Shown in pieces: positions 1 through 8,341 of a DNA stretch of 64,000 nt. The number at the start of each line of letters is the position of its first letter. Positions within the stretch are counted from its first letter, which is position 1. The stretch is taken from contig NZ_JADDRL010000015.1 in NCBI RefSeq assembly GCF_021538895.1, positions 1 to 64,000 on the forward strand. The letters are read 5' to 3'. Below the pieces are notes generated by a model. That model made no database searches. It had not been told where the DNA came from and saw nothing but the letters and a program-made list of their open reading frames with translations. The DNA is from Streptomyces olivochromogenes. Its GTDB lineage: Bacteria > Actinomycetota > Actinomycetes > Streptomycetales > Streptomycetaceae. The position numbers and the translations under genes are program-made.

Positions 1-1
1 G

Positions 2-373
2 ACCGTCGCCCGCATCGTGCAGCTCGTCAACGCCGAGCGCAGCAAGGTCGGCTGCTCGGCCCTGAAGCTGAACGCGACCCTGACCAAGGCCGCCCAGGCA
101 CACAGCGCGGACATGGCGTCGCACCAGAACATGTCGCACACCGGGTCGGACGGCTCCTCGCCGGGCGACCGCATCACGCGGGCCGGCTACAACTGGAGCG
201 CCTACGGAGAGAACGTCGCCTACGGCTACTCCACCCCGGAGCAGGTCATGGCGGGCTGGATGTCCAGCCCCGGCCACAAGGCGAACATCCTCAACTGCAC
301 GTTCAAGGAGATAGGCGTCGGCCTGGCCCAGCCCAACAGCTACTGGACCCAGGACTTCGGCACCGCGCGCTAG
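2..373 (+). CDS. CAP/SCP-domain secreted protein, C-terminal part (partial)
   Basis: The gene enters from the left edge; only its last 123 codons are present. The visible residues form most of a CAP (cysteine-rich secretory/PR-1) domain: an N-terminal helix with LVNAERSKVGC, then AAQAHSADMA, the H-x-x-M-S-H-T-G segment, a GENVAYGY strand and a GWMSSPGHKANIL helix, finishing with WTQDFG. These are the usual CAP signatures and cavity residues. Streptomyces members are normally exported and of unknown substrate. The signal peptide, if present, lies outside the window. The TAG stop at 371-373 coincides with the left edge of a MITE, but the stop would read the same without the insertion. Family assignment is firm; function is not known. 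Confidence 0.85.
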   Translation, partial: TVARIVQLVNAERSKVGCSALKLNATLTKAAQAHSADMASHQNMSHTGSDGSSPGDRITRAGYNWSAYGENVAYGYSTPEQVMAGWMSSPGHKANILNCTFKEIGVGLAQPNSYWTQDFGTAR

Positions 374-577
374 GCCCTGTCGTCAAACTCCCGTCTGCCC
401 CGCGACGCCATGCACGCTCCCCCAAGCTCTTCGAGCAGGGGGGACCCCCACTCGCCGCACCGGGCCCCGACCCAAGTACATCCAGTACGAGGGACGAGGC
501 CCGGCACGCCGAGAGCACGCACCTGACGCCGCGAGGCCCGCCCTTCGGGCGGACGACGCGAGTTTGACGACAGGACC
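373..577. mobile_element. MITE, about 205 bp, IS5/IS427-type ends
   Basis: The ends are near-perfect inverted repeats: GGCCCTGTCGTCAAACTC at 373-390 and GAGTTTGACGACAGGACC at 560-577, differing at one position. The element is flanked by TA on both sides (371-372 and 578-579), which fits TA target duplication by IS5-family (IS427 group) transposases. It is too short for a transposase and contains no convincing frame, so it is a non-autonomous element. It sits exactly in the stop codon of the CAP gene and between that gene and its terminator hairpin. Confidence 0.85.
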
Positions 578-579
578 TA

Positions 580-888
580 GGTGTTTCGACCGGGGTGACC
601 TGACCACCCCGGACGTCACCGAGCCACCGGTCTCGGTTCACCGGTGTCGCCACCCTCGCCGGGTTCCCCGGCCGACCCTGCCGCTGCGGCGGCAGGGTCG
701 GCCGGGGAACCCGGCGCTCGGTGTCTCCTGCGCTTCCACCTCCGATCCCTCCCCTCGCCCCCGTCTCTCCTCCGCCCTCTCCTCGCCGCCGTTTCGAGCG
801 CGCGCGGCCCGGGCACCCGTGTCAGGCTCGAAGCGGAGCGCTGAACGTGACGGCCCGGGCGCAGCGGGCGGCAGACGGAGGTCTGGCC
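580..888. other. Intergenic region between CAP gene and fdhB
   Basis: This stretch carries the terminator hairpin at 658-715 and then a pyrimidine-rich leader before fdhB. I see no convincing gene in any frame. A strong ribosome binding site (GACGGAGG, 875-882) precedes the fdhB ATG at 889. No confident -35/-10 pair is visible. Confidence 0.5.
658..715 (+). terminator. Long perfect hairpin, terminator of the CAP gene
   Basis: Arms 658-683 and 690-715 are a perfect 26-bp inverted repeat around a CTGCGG centre; one more pair is possible in the loop. The T tract is weak, as is common for Streptomyces terminators. The MITE now separates it from the CAP gene. Confidence 0.7.
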
Positions 889-1818
889 ATGACCCACGGC
901 AATCAGCTGTACGGTCCGCAGCCGGACGTGGCGGGCGCGGCCGGGTACGCCGACGCCCCGCCGCGCATGGGCTTCTTCACGGACACCTCCGTGTGCATCG
1001 GCTGCAAGGCGTGCGAGGTGGCCTGCAAGGAGTGGAACGCGGTCCCCGAGGATGGCCTGGAGCTGACGGGCATGTCCTACGACAACACCCAGGGCCTCGG
1101 CGCCGACACCTGGCGCCACGTGGCCTTCATCGAGCAGCGCACCACTGTTGGCGAGGACGTCGACGTGTTCGACGCCGCCCGCCGCCTCGACACCGCTCCC
1201 CCGGCCGCGGCGGCCGGACAGATCTCCCCGGTGCAGCCCGAAGGACGTACCGAACTGCGCTGGCTGATGTCCTCGGACGTGTGCAAGCACTGCACGCACG
1301 CGGCCTGCCTCGACGTGTGCCCCACGGGTTCGCTGTTCCGCACCGAGTTCGGCACGGTCGTCGTCCAGGAGGACATCTGCAACGGCTGCGGCTACTGCGT
1401 GCCCGCCTGCCCCTACGGCGTCATCGACCAGCGCCGGGACGACGGGCGCGCCTGGAAGTGCACCCTGTGCTACGACCGGCTCGGCGCCGGCATGGAACCG
1501 GCCTGCGCCAAGGCCTGCCCGACCGACTCCATCCAGTTCGGCCCGCTGGAGGAGCTGCGGGACCGGGCGGCGGACCGGGTATCGCGGCTGCAGGCGGCCG
1601 GTGTCACCGACGCCCGCCTGTACGGAGCGAGCCCGGACGACGGGGTCGGCGGCGACGGCGCGTTCTTCCTGCTGCTGGACGAGCCGGAGGTCTACGGGCT
1701 GCCTCCCGACCCGGTGGTCACCACCCGGGACCTGCCGGACATGTGGCGGCACGCGGCGATGGCGGCCGTGTCGCTCGGCGCGCTGGCCGTGGCCAGTTTC
1801 CTCAAGAGGCCGCGATGA
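889..1818 (+). CDS. fdhB: Formate dehydrogenase iron-sulfur (beta) subunit
   Basis: This 309-residue protein is an FdhB/HybA-type electron-transfer subunit carrying electrons from the catalytic subunit to the membrane subunit. Its Cys clusters could hold four [4Fe-4S] centres: C36-I-G-C-K-A-C-E-V-A-C near the N-terminus, CKHCTHAACLDVCPTG and CNGCGYCVPACPYG in the middle, then CTLCYD with CAKACPTD. The C-terminus has a hydrophobic stretch (AAMAAVSLGALAVASFL) that may anchor it. The ATG at 889 was chosen over an upstream in-frame GTG at 847 because GGAGG lies 7-8 bases before it. The stop overlaps an ATG in a triplicated start region, so it is coupled to the NrfD gene. The catalytic subunit is about 2 kb downstream, past a gene on the opposite strand. 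Confidence 0.9.
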   Translation: MTHGNQLYGPQPDVAGAAGYADAPPRMGFFTDTSVCIGCKACEVACKEWNAVPEDGLELTGMSYDNTQGLGADTWRHVAFIEQRTTVGEDVDVFDAARRLDTAPPAAAAGQISPVQPEGRTELRWLMSSDVCKHCTHAACLDVCPTGSLFRTEFGTVVVQEDICNGCGYCVPACPYGVIDQRRDDGRAWKCTLCYDRLGAGMEPACAKACPTDSIQFGPLEELRDRAADRVSRLQAAGVTDARLYGASPDDGVGGDGAFFLLLDEPEVYGLPPDPVVTTRDLPDMWRHAAMAAVSLGALAVASFLKRPR

Positions 1819-1854
1819 CCCGGAGGCCACGATGACCAAGAGGCCACGATGACC
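1804..1854 (+). repeat. Three tandem 17-bp copies of a stop/start junction
   Basis: Units 1804-1820, 1821-1837 and 1838-1854 differ at only one to three bases. Each contains CGATGACC. ATGs fall at 1815, 1832 and 1849 in three different frames, and each is overlapped by the stop of the preceding frame (ATGA). This creates two six-codon frames, MTRRPR (1815-1835) and MTKRPR (1832-1852), between fdhB and the membrane subunit. Confidence 0.9.
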
Positions 1855-2853
1855 GGAAGCCCTTGGGACGCGGAGCCCGGAGGAGACGCCCCCGGCGCGG
1901 CGCACTCCGGGCGCCCCCGACGCCGCCGTGGCCGCGGCGAACGGGCCATGGTGCCCGACGCGCGGTTCTCCTCGTACTACGGCAGGCCGATCCTGAAGCC
2001 GCCGACCTGGCGGCCCCTCGACATCGCCGGGTACCTCTACCTCGGCGGACTCGCCGGCGCCTCCTCGCTGCTGGCCGCCGGGGGCCACGCCACCGGACGC
2101 CCCGCCCTGGCCCGGTCGGCGAAGCTCGGCGCGGCGGGTGCCATCTCCCTGTCGCTGGCCGCGCTCGTGCACGACCTGGGCCGGCCCACCCGCTTCCTCA
2201 ACATGCTCCGGGTCGTCAAGCCCACCTCCCCGATGAGCATGGGGTCGTGGCTGCTGGTCGGTTACGCCCCGCTGACGCTGGCCGCCGCGGCGAGCGACGT
2301 CGTCGGCCGGTACCGGCTCGTCGGCTCGGCCGCCACGGGGGCCGCCGGCGTGCTCGGGCCGGCGGTCGCCACGTACACCGCCGTCCTGATCTCGGACACG
2401 GCGGTGCCCTCCTGGCACGAAGGACACCGGGAGCTGCCGTTCGTCTTCGCGGGCTCGGCGGCGACCGCGGCGGCCGGACTCGCGCTGGTGGCGGCGCCCG
2501 TCGCGCAGACGGGACCCGCCCGCCGGATGGCGGTCCTCGGCGCGGCCCTGGAGCTGGGCGCCTTCCGGTCGATGAAGCGGCGGATGGGGCTGGTGGCCGA
2601 GCCGTTCGAGGAGGGCCGGCCGCACACGCTGCTGCGCGCCGCGGAGGTGCTCACGGCGGGTGGCGCGGCGCTCGCCGGATGCGCGGGACAGCGGCGGCAC
2701 GGGCGGCGTCTCGCGGCGGTGGCCGGGGCCGCCCTGCTGACCGGGTCGGCGGCGTTGCGGTTCGGCGTGTTCCTCGCGGGGGTCGCCTCCGCCGGGGACC
2801 CGAAGTACACGGTCGTACCGCAGCGGGAGCGCCTGCGGGACCGGGAGGGCTGA
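1849..2853 (+). CDS. NrfD-family membrane subunit of formate dehydrogenase
   Basis: The 334-residue product is an NrfD/PsrC-type polytopic membrane protein, the likely quinone-reducing anchor of the formate dehydrogenase. Evidence is the conserved N-terminal segment SSYYGRPILKPPTWRPLDIAGY, a run of hydrophobic helices, and the SLAALVHDLGRPTRFLNMLRV motif characteristic of NrfD proteins, followed by SPMSMGSW. The ATG at 1849 is the third copy of a triplicated start site and the only one opening a long frame. An alternative start is the internal ATG at 1949 (MVPDARFSSYYG), which would remove a 33-residue Arg/Gly/Pro-rich leader. It is translationally coupled to fdhB and convergent with the HAD gene 29 bp away. 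Confidence 0.85.
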   Translation: MTGSPWDAEPGGDAPGAAHSGRPRRRRGRGERAMVPDARFSSYYGRPILKPPTWRPLDIAGYLYLGGLAGASSLLAAGGHATGRPALARSAKLGAAGAISLSLAALVHDLGRPTRFLNMLRVVKPTSPMSMGSWLLVGYAPLTLAAAASDVVGRYRLVGSAATGAAGVLGPAVATYTAVLISDTAVPSWHEGHRELPFVFAGSAATAAAGLALVAAPVAQTGPARRMAVLGAALELGAFRSMKRRMGLVAEPFEEGRPHTLLRAAEVLTAGGAALAGCAGQRRHGRRLAAVAGAALLTGSAALRFGVFLAGVASAGDPKYTVVPQRERLRDREG

Positions 2854-2882
2854 CGCGCTGGGCGGACGCGCCGGGCATCTCG

Positions 2883-3590
2883 TCAAGCGAGTCGCCGGGC
2901 GAGGTCCGGCAGGTCGTCGGCCGTGACGTCGGCCGGGCACATCACCGACGGATAGGGGCCCGCCGTCCGGCGCAGCCAGGCGGTCGCCAGGCAGGCGCGC
3001 GCCGCGCCGTTCACGTCCCACGGGTGCACGGAGACCAGCATCGCCTCCCCCGCCGGCACGTCCGCCGTGCGCAGCGCGTGGGCGTAGGCAGCGGGTGCGG
3101 GCTTCCAGGCTCCCGCCGCGCTGACGTCCAGTAGGGCCTCGAAGCAGTCCGTCAGACCGGCCCGGTCGAGCACCGCGCGAGTGGTGTCGGCCGAGCCGTT
3201 CGTCAGGGTCAACAGGCGCCGGCCGGCCGTGTGCAGCGCGCTGATGCCGTCGGGTACGTCCGGATTGACGGGCAGTTCGGGCATTCCGGCCAGCACATGT
3301 GCCACGGCCTCTTCCGCGGCCGACGCGGGCGCGTGCCGGGCGAGCAGCGTGCGCAGCACGTCCCGGGCGACGTCCGCGAATGAGGCGTACGTGCCCGCCA
3401 GGGTCAGGGCCGTTCCGTCGCGCAGGACACCCGCGAACCAGGCGGGCAGCAGATGGCCGGGCAGGCCGACGTCGGCCAGGCGCGCGGCGAGCGGGGTCAT
3501 GTCGGTGAGCGTTTCGTTGACGTCGAAGACGAGGACACTCGGTGCGCGGTCCGGTGCCGGCGGCGTGCGGTCGTGTGCCAACGGGATCAC
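2883..3590 (-). CDS. HAD-family hydrolase (haloacid dehalogenase type II-like)
   Basis: The protein shows the HAD motifs in order: VLVFDVNETLTD (motif I, nucleophilic Asp), LLTLTNGS (motif II), the Lys of GAWKPAP (motif III), and MLVSVHPWDVNGA (motif IV). DVNETL and the NGS motif are typical of the L-2-haloacid dehalogenase-like subgroup. About 235 residues from GTG 3590. TTG 3581 is also possible because AGGGGG precedes it at a better distance. The frame continues upstream to ATG 3749 but that extension looks non-coding. It lies opposite to and between the membrane and catalytic subunits of formate dehydrogenase, which is unusual; no functional link is established. Confidence 0.8.
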   Translation of the reverse strand: MIPLAHDRTPPAPDRAPSVLVFDVNETLTDMTPLAARLADVGLPGHLLPAWFAGVLRDGTALTLAGTYASFADVARDVLRTLLARHAPASAAEEAVAHVLAGMPELPVNPDVPDGISALHTAGRRLLTLTNGSADTTRAVLDRAGLTDCFEALLDVSAAGAWKPAPAAYAHALRTADVPAGEAMLVSVHPWDVNGAARACLATAWLRRTAGPYPSVMCPADVTADDLPDLARRLA

Positions 3591-3893
3591 CCCCTGGCCG
3601 CCGAGTGCCCGGCAGCCGTCGTACGAAGCGCGGGTGGCCCGACCCGCTCGCGCGGCCGGCCCCCGGGCACCCGTTTCGGAGCTCGGGCGGCGGGTACCCC
3701 GGCTCGGCCGGAACACGGACGCGGGGATCCGAGGGAGGCAGGCGTTCATGCGGATGCCGTGGGCACCCGGCTGCGGGAGAATCTTGCGCAGGAGGCCGGG
3801 ACCCGGCCCCGCACCGACGTCGCGGCGGTCCGGCAGGACAGGCCCGGCCTGCGTCCGGCCGACCGCAGGTCAACCGCGCGGGAGGAGTGACTC
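3591..3893. other. Intergenic region between HAD gene and fdhA
   Basis: This 303-bp divergent region should hold promoters for both neighbours, but no confident -35/-10 pair is visible. A GTG-started 43-codon frame at 3759-3890 (VGTRLRENLAQEAG...) ends just before fdhA, but it has no well-placed ribosome binding site, so I do not call it. GGAGGAG at 3881-3887 is the fdhA ribosome binding site. Confidence 0.4.
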
Positions 3894-6800
3894 GTGGGCG
3901 TCCGCACATGGATCGACTCCTGGCCGGTGTACCGCCAGCTCACGGGGACCGACCCGCTGGGGCGTGGGGCCGCGGCCAAGAGCGGGCGCAGCGAGCGGCT
4001 CACGCCCCGGGTGGCGAGCGCGGACCGCGTGGTGAAGTCGGTCTGCCCTTACTGCGCGGTGGGCTGTGGCCAGAACGTCTACGTCCAGGACGAGCGCGTC
4101 ACCCAGATCGAGGGTGACCCGGACTCCCCCATCTCGCGCGGCCGCCTGTGCCCCAAGGGCTCGGCGAGCCTCCAGCTGACCACCGGCGACGCCCGCGAGC
4201 ACTATGTGCTCCACCGGCGGCCGCACGGCACCGGGTGGGAGCGCCTCGACCTCGACACGGCCATGAACATGATCGCCGACCGGGTGATCGAGGCCCGGCG
4301 GGCGGGCTGGCAGTGGCAGGTCGACGAGACGCGGACCCGGCGCACGCTCGGCATCGCGAGCCTGGGCGGGGCCACGCTCGACAACGAAGAGAACTACCTG
4401 ATCAAGAAGTTGTTCACCGCGCTCGGCGCCATCCAGATCGAGAACCAGGCGCGCGTTTGACACTCCTCCACCGTTCCCGGTCTGGGAACCTCGTTCGGGC
4501 GCGGCGGCGCGACCACCTTCCAGCAGGACCTGCAGTACTCCGACTGCATCGTCATCCAGGGCTCGAACATGGCCGAGTGCCATCCCGTCGGGTTCCAGTG
4601 GGTGATGGAGGCCAAGGCCCGGGGCGCGAAGGTGATCCACATCGACCCCCGGTTCACCCGCACCAGCGCGCTGTCCGATCTGCACGTGCCGCTGCGCGCG
4701 GGCACGGACATCGCCTTCCTCGGCGGGATCATCAACCACGTGCTGCACAACGACCGGTACTTCCGTGACTACGTGGTCGCGTACACCAACGCGCCCGTCC
4801 TGCTGCGGGAGGACTTCCGCGACACGGAGGACCTCGACGGCGTCTTCTCCGGACTCGACCCCGACCACCGCACGTACGACAACAGCACCTGGCAGTACGA
4901 GGGCACGGAGATCCAGGCAGCCTCCGGCGCCCGCGACCAGGAGTACGAGAAGCGCACCGAGGGCGGCAGTTCGGTGGCGGAGGCCGCGCGCGGCGAGGCC
5001 CATGGCGCGGGCGGCCCGCCGCTGGGCGAGGGCGAGCCGGAGCGGGACGAGACGCTGACCCATCCGCGCTGTGTCTTCCAGGTCCTCAAGCGGCACTACG
5101 CCCGTTACACGCCGGAACTGGTCGAGGAGGTATGCGGGGTGCCGCAGGCGGTCTTCCGCCAGGTGTGCGAGCTCGTCGCCGACAACTCGGGGCGGGAGCG
5201 GACCACGGCCTTCGTCTACTCGGTCGGCTGGACGCAGCACACGGTGGGCGTGCAGTACATCCGCGCGGCCTCCATCCTGCAGACCCTGCTGGGCAACATC
5301 GGCCGGCCGGGCGGCGGCATCCTCGCGCTGCGCGGGCACGCCTCCATCCAGGGGTCCACGGACATCCCCACCCTGTTCAACCTGCTGCCCGGCTACATCC
5401 CGCTCCCGCACGCGCACCGGCAACAGGACCTGTCCGCCTTCGTCCAGGCGGAGGCGGCGCACAAGGGGTACTGGGCCCCGATGCGCGAGTACCTGGTGAG
5501 CCTGCTCAAGGCGTACTGGGGCGAGGCGGCCACGCCCGACAACGACTTCTGCTTCGACTACCTGCCACGGCTGACGGGCTCCCACGCCACGTACGAGACC
5601 GCCATGGCCCAGCTGGAGGGCACCTGCAAGGGCTACTTCGTACTCGGTGAGAACCCGGCGGTCGGCCACGGCAACTCCAAACTGCAGCGCCTGGCGATGG
5701 CCAACCTGGACTGGCTCGTCGTACGGGACTTCTCCCTCGTCGAGTCGGCCACCTGGTGGCTGGACGGCCCGGAGATCGAGACGGGTGAGTTGCGCACGGA
5801 GGACATCCGTACCGAGGTGTTCTTCCTGCCGGCCGCCGCGCACACCGAGAAGGACGGCAGCTTCACCAACACCCAGCGGCTGCTGCAGTGGCACCACCAG
5901 GCCGTCGCGCCGCCCGGCGAGGCCCGCAGCGACCTGTGGTTCACCTTCCACCTCGGGCGGCTCATCCGGCAGAAGCTGGCCGGCTCCAGCGACCCGATGG
6001 ACCGGCCGGTGCTCGATCTGACCTGGGACTACCCCACCAAGGGCGAGCTCGTCGAGCCGGACGCCGAGGCGGTCCTCGCCGAGATCAACGGCTACGACGC
6101 CGACGGCAACCCCCTGGCGTCCTACGCGCAGCTCAAGGCCGACGGCTCCACGGCGTGCGGCTGCTGGATCTACTGCGGGGTGTACGCCGACGGCGTCAAC
6201 CAGGCGGCGCGCCGCAAGCCCGGCGCGGAGCAGGACTGGGTGGCGGCCGAGTGGGCGTGGGCCTGGCCGGCGAACCGCCGCACCCTGTACAACCGGGCCT
6301 CGGCCGACCCGGAGGGCAGGCCGTGGAGCGACCGCAAGGCTCTGGTGTGGTGGGACGAGCACCAGGCGCGCTGGGTCGGCCACGACGTCCCCGACATCGA
6401 CGTCGACAAGTCCCCCGGCGACCGGCCGCCGCCGGACGCGACCGGGCCCGGGGCCCTGTCGGGCGTCGACCCGTTCATCATGCAGGCGGACGGCAAGGCC
6501 TGGCTGTACGTGCCCACCGGGCTGACCGACGGGCCGCTGCCCGCGCACTACGAGCCGCAGGACTCCCCGTTCCGGAACCTGCTGTACGGCCACCAGCGCA
6601 ACCCCGTCCGGCAGTTGCTGGCCCCGCACCCCGACAACCGCTACCAGCCCAGCGGCGGCGACCCGGGCACGGAGGTGTTCCCGTACGTCGCCACCACCTA
6701 CCGGCTGACCGAGCACCACACGGCGGGCGGCATGTCGCGCTGGCTGCCGTACCTGGCGGAGCTGCAACCGGAGTTCTTCTGCGAGGTCTCTCCCGAACTG

Positions 6801-7154
6801 GCCGCGGAGTGCGGTCTGGAGCACACCGGCTGGGCGACGATCGTCAGCGCGCGGGGGGTCATCGAGGCGCGGGTGCTCGTCACCGACCGCATGCCGCCCC
6901 TGACCGTGCAGGGGCGGACCCTGCACCAGGTCGGGCTGCCGTATCACTGGGGGCCGAACGGCTACAGCACCGGTGATGCGGCCAACGAACTGCTCCACCT
7001 GGCGATGGACCCCAACAGCCAGATCCAGGAGTCCAAGGCGTTCGCCGTCGACATTCGGGCCGGCCGGCGTCCCCGGGGTCCGGCGTCGGTGGAGCTGGTG
7101 CGCTCCTACCGGACACGGGCGGGCATCGACGCGCGCACGGGCACCGAACTCTGA
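3894..7154 (+). CDS. fdhA: Selenocysteine formate dehydrogenase catalytic subunit
   Basis: This is the molybdenum/tungsten-bis-MGD formate dehydrogenase alpha subunit, 1086 residues when the internal UGA at 4458-4460 is read as selenocysteine (residue 189). The N-terminal [4Fe-4S] site is C51-P-Y-C-A-V-G-C with C86 in GRLCPKGS. The context NQARV-Sec-HSSTVPGLG-SFGRGGA is the classical FdhF/FdnG active-site sequence. Downstream come SDCIVIQGSNMAECHP, VIHIDPRFTRT and a C-terminal molydopterin-dinucleotide-binding domain (LPYHWGPNGYSTGDAANEL). GTG 3894 has GGAGGAG at -13 to -7. No twin-arginine signal is seen, so the site probably faces the cytoplasm. Gene callers unaware of Sec would split it into 3894-4460 and 4569-7154. 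Confidence 0.93.
4458..4489 (+). promoter_or_regulatory. SECIS element for the fdhA UGA codon
   Basis: The UGA at 4458-4460 is followed by a hairpin with stem GTTCCC (4473-4478) and GGGAAC (4484-4489) and apical loop GGTCT. The loop sequence and the 18-nt spacing from UGA to GGU match the known E. coli fdhF SECIS recognised by SelB. It lies inside the coding sequence, as in other bacteria. Confidence 0.9.
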
Positions 7155-7191
7155 CCCTGTGCCGGCACCGGGCTCCCACCGCGCACCGGAG

Positions 7192-8214
7192 CTACCGGAG
7201 CACGAGGGAGTGCGCCCCGCTCGGCACCAGTTCCCCGATCACCGGCGCGCCCGGCACCTCACCGGCGATCAGCAGCCCGCCCGAGGTCTGGGCGTCGGCC
7301 AGGAGCAGCCGCGTGTCGGCGTCGGTGGCGCCGAAGTCCGTGAACGGCGCCACCCACTCCAGGTTGCGCCGGGTGCCCCCGCTGACGTACCCGTCGCGTA
7401 CGGCCTCCCGGGCGCCGTCCAGGTAGGGCACGGCGGCGGTGTCGATCACCGCGGTGACGCCCGAGGTCCGGGCCAGCTTGTGGAGATGGCCGAGGAGACC
7501 GAAGCCGGTGACGTCGGTGGCGCAGCTCGCGCCGGCCGCCAGGGCCGCGGCCGAGGCGTCCCGGTTGAGGGTGGTCATCGTGGTGACGGCCTGCTCGAAG
7601 CGCTCGCCGGTGGCCTTGTGGCGGTTGTTGAGGACGCCGAGGCCGAGGGGCTTGGTCAGCGACAGGGGCAGTCCGGGCCGACCGGCGTCGTTGCGCAGCA
7701 GCCGGGCCGGGTCGGCGAGTCCGGTGACGGCCATGCCGTACTTGGGCTCGGGGTCGTCGACGCTGTGACCGCCGCCCACGTGACAGCCCGCCTCGGTGGC
7801 GATGTGCAGCCCGCCGCGCAGGACCTCGCGGGCGAGCTCGAACGGCAGCACGCCGCGGGGCCAGGCCAGGAGGTTGACAGCGAGCACCGGCCGGCCGCCC
7901 ATCGCGTACACGTCGGACAGGGCGTTGGCGGCGGCGATGCGTCCCCAGTCGTAGGGGTCGTCGACGACCGGGGTGAAGAAGTCGGCGGTGGACACCACCG
8001 CCTGTGCGGGCGTGTCGCCCGCCGCGGGCAGCGCGACGACGGCGGCGTCGTCGCCGGTGGCCAGGCCGACGAGGAGCGGTGTGTCGGTGGCGGCCGGCGG
8101 CGCCGAGAGCGCGCCGAGCACCTCCTCCAGTTCACCGGGCGGGATCTTGCAGGCACAGCCGCCGCCGTGGGCGAACCGCGTGAGCCGGACGGGCGCTTGG
8201 TGGGTCGTGGTCAT
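7192..8214 (-). CDS. selD: Selenide, water dikinase (selenophosphate synthase)
   Basis: SelD makes selenophosphate from selenide and ATP, the selenium donor for SelA. The 340-residue protein begins with the family signature FAHGGGCACKIPPGELEEVL, where C20 and K23 correspond to the catalytic Cys and Lys of E. coli SelD; it is a Cys form, not a Sec form. Further conserved segments are GDDAAV, TADFFTPVVDDPYDWGRIAAANALSD (split by me), AMGG-PVLAVN, and GGHSVDDPEPKYG. ATG 8214 is the natural start. The gene is convergent with fdhA (37 bp apart) and lies downstream of selB in the same direction and same reading frame. Confidence 0.95.
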   Translation of the reverse strand: MTTTHQAPVRLTRFAHGGGCACKIPPGELEEVLGALSAPPAATDTPLLVGLATGDDAAVVALPAAGDTPAQAVVSTADFFTPVVDDPYDWGRIAAANALSDVYAMGGRPVLAVNLLAWPRGVLPFELAREVLRGGLHIATEAGCHVGGGHSVDDPEPKYGMAVTGLADPARLLRNDAGRPGLPLSLTKPLGLGVLNNRHKATGERFEQAVTTMTTLNRDASAAALAAGASCATDVTGFGLLGHLHKLARTSGVTAVIDTAAVPYLDGAREAVRDGYVSGGTRRNLEWVAPFTDFGATDADTRLLLADAQTSGGLLIAGEVPGAPVIGELVPSGAHSLVLR

Positions 8215-8248
8215 ACGGGTCTCCTGGTCGAGTAGCCTTGCGGCCGTT

Positions 8249-8341
8249 GGAGGCGTGTGGGTGCCTGGTGGCCCTCCCGGTCTTCAAAACCGAGGTGCCC
8301 GAGGATCTCGGGCAGGCGGGTTCGATTCCCGTCCGCCTCCG
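8249..8341 (+). tRNA. selC: tRNA-Sec, anticodon UCA
   Basis: The anticodon loop CTTCAAA has anticodon TCA at 8284-8286. The long variable arm folds as TGCCCGAG/CTCGGGCA, the T arm contains GGGTTCGATTCCC, and the acceptor GGAGGCG pairs with CGCCTCC at 8334-8340. The length of about 92 nt without CCA is typical of tRNA-Sec. It is on the plus strand, opposite the 3' end of selB and upstream of selD. Confidence 0.95.

Noticed and set aside
3759..3890. 43-codon frame just upstream of fdhA
   Set aside because: No suitable ribosome binding site and the composition is like non-coding GC-rich DNA; kept only as a note.
616..3909. Very long open frame on the minus strand opposite fdhB and the NrfD gene
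   Set aside because: It is the high-GC antisense shadow of the real genes: Arg/Pro/Gly-rich, no domain, no ribosome binding site.
3870..6998. 1042-codon minus-strand open frame opposite fdhA
   Set aside because: Antisense shadow of fdhA with low-complexity Val/Arg/Gly composition; fdhA has all catalytic motifs.
8250..8286. Possible SECIS after the selB UGA
   Set aside because: The downstream sequence is antisense to the tRNA 5' half and shows no GGUC apical loop at the required spacing.
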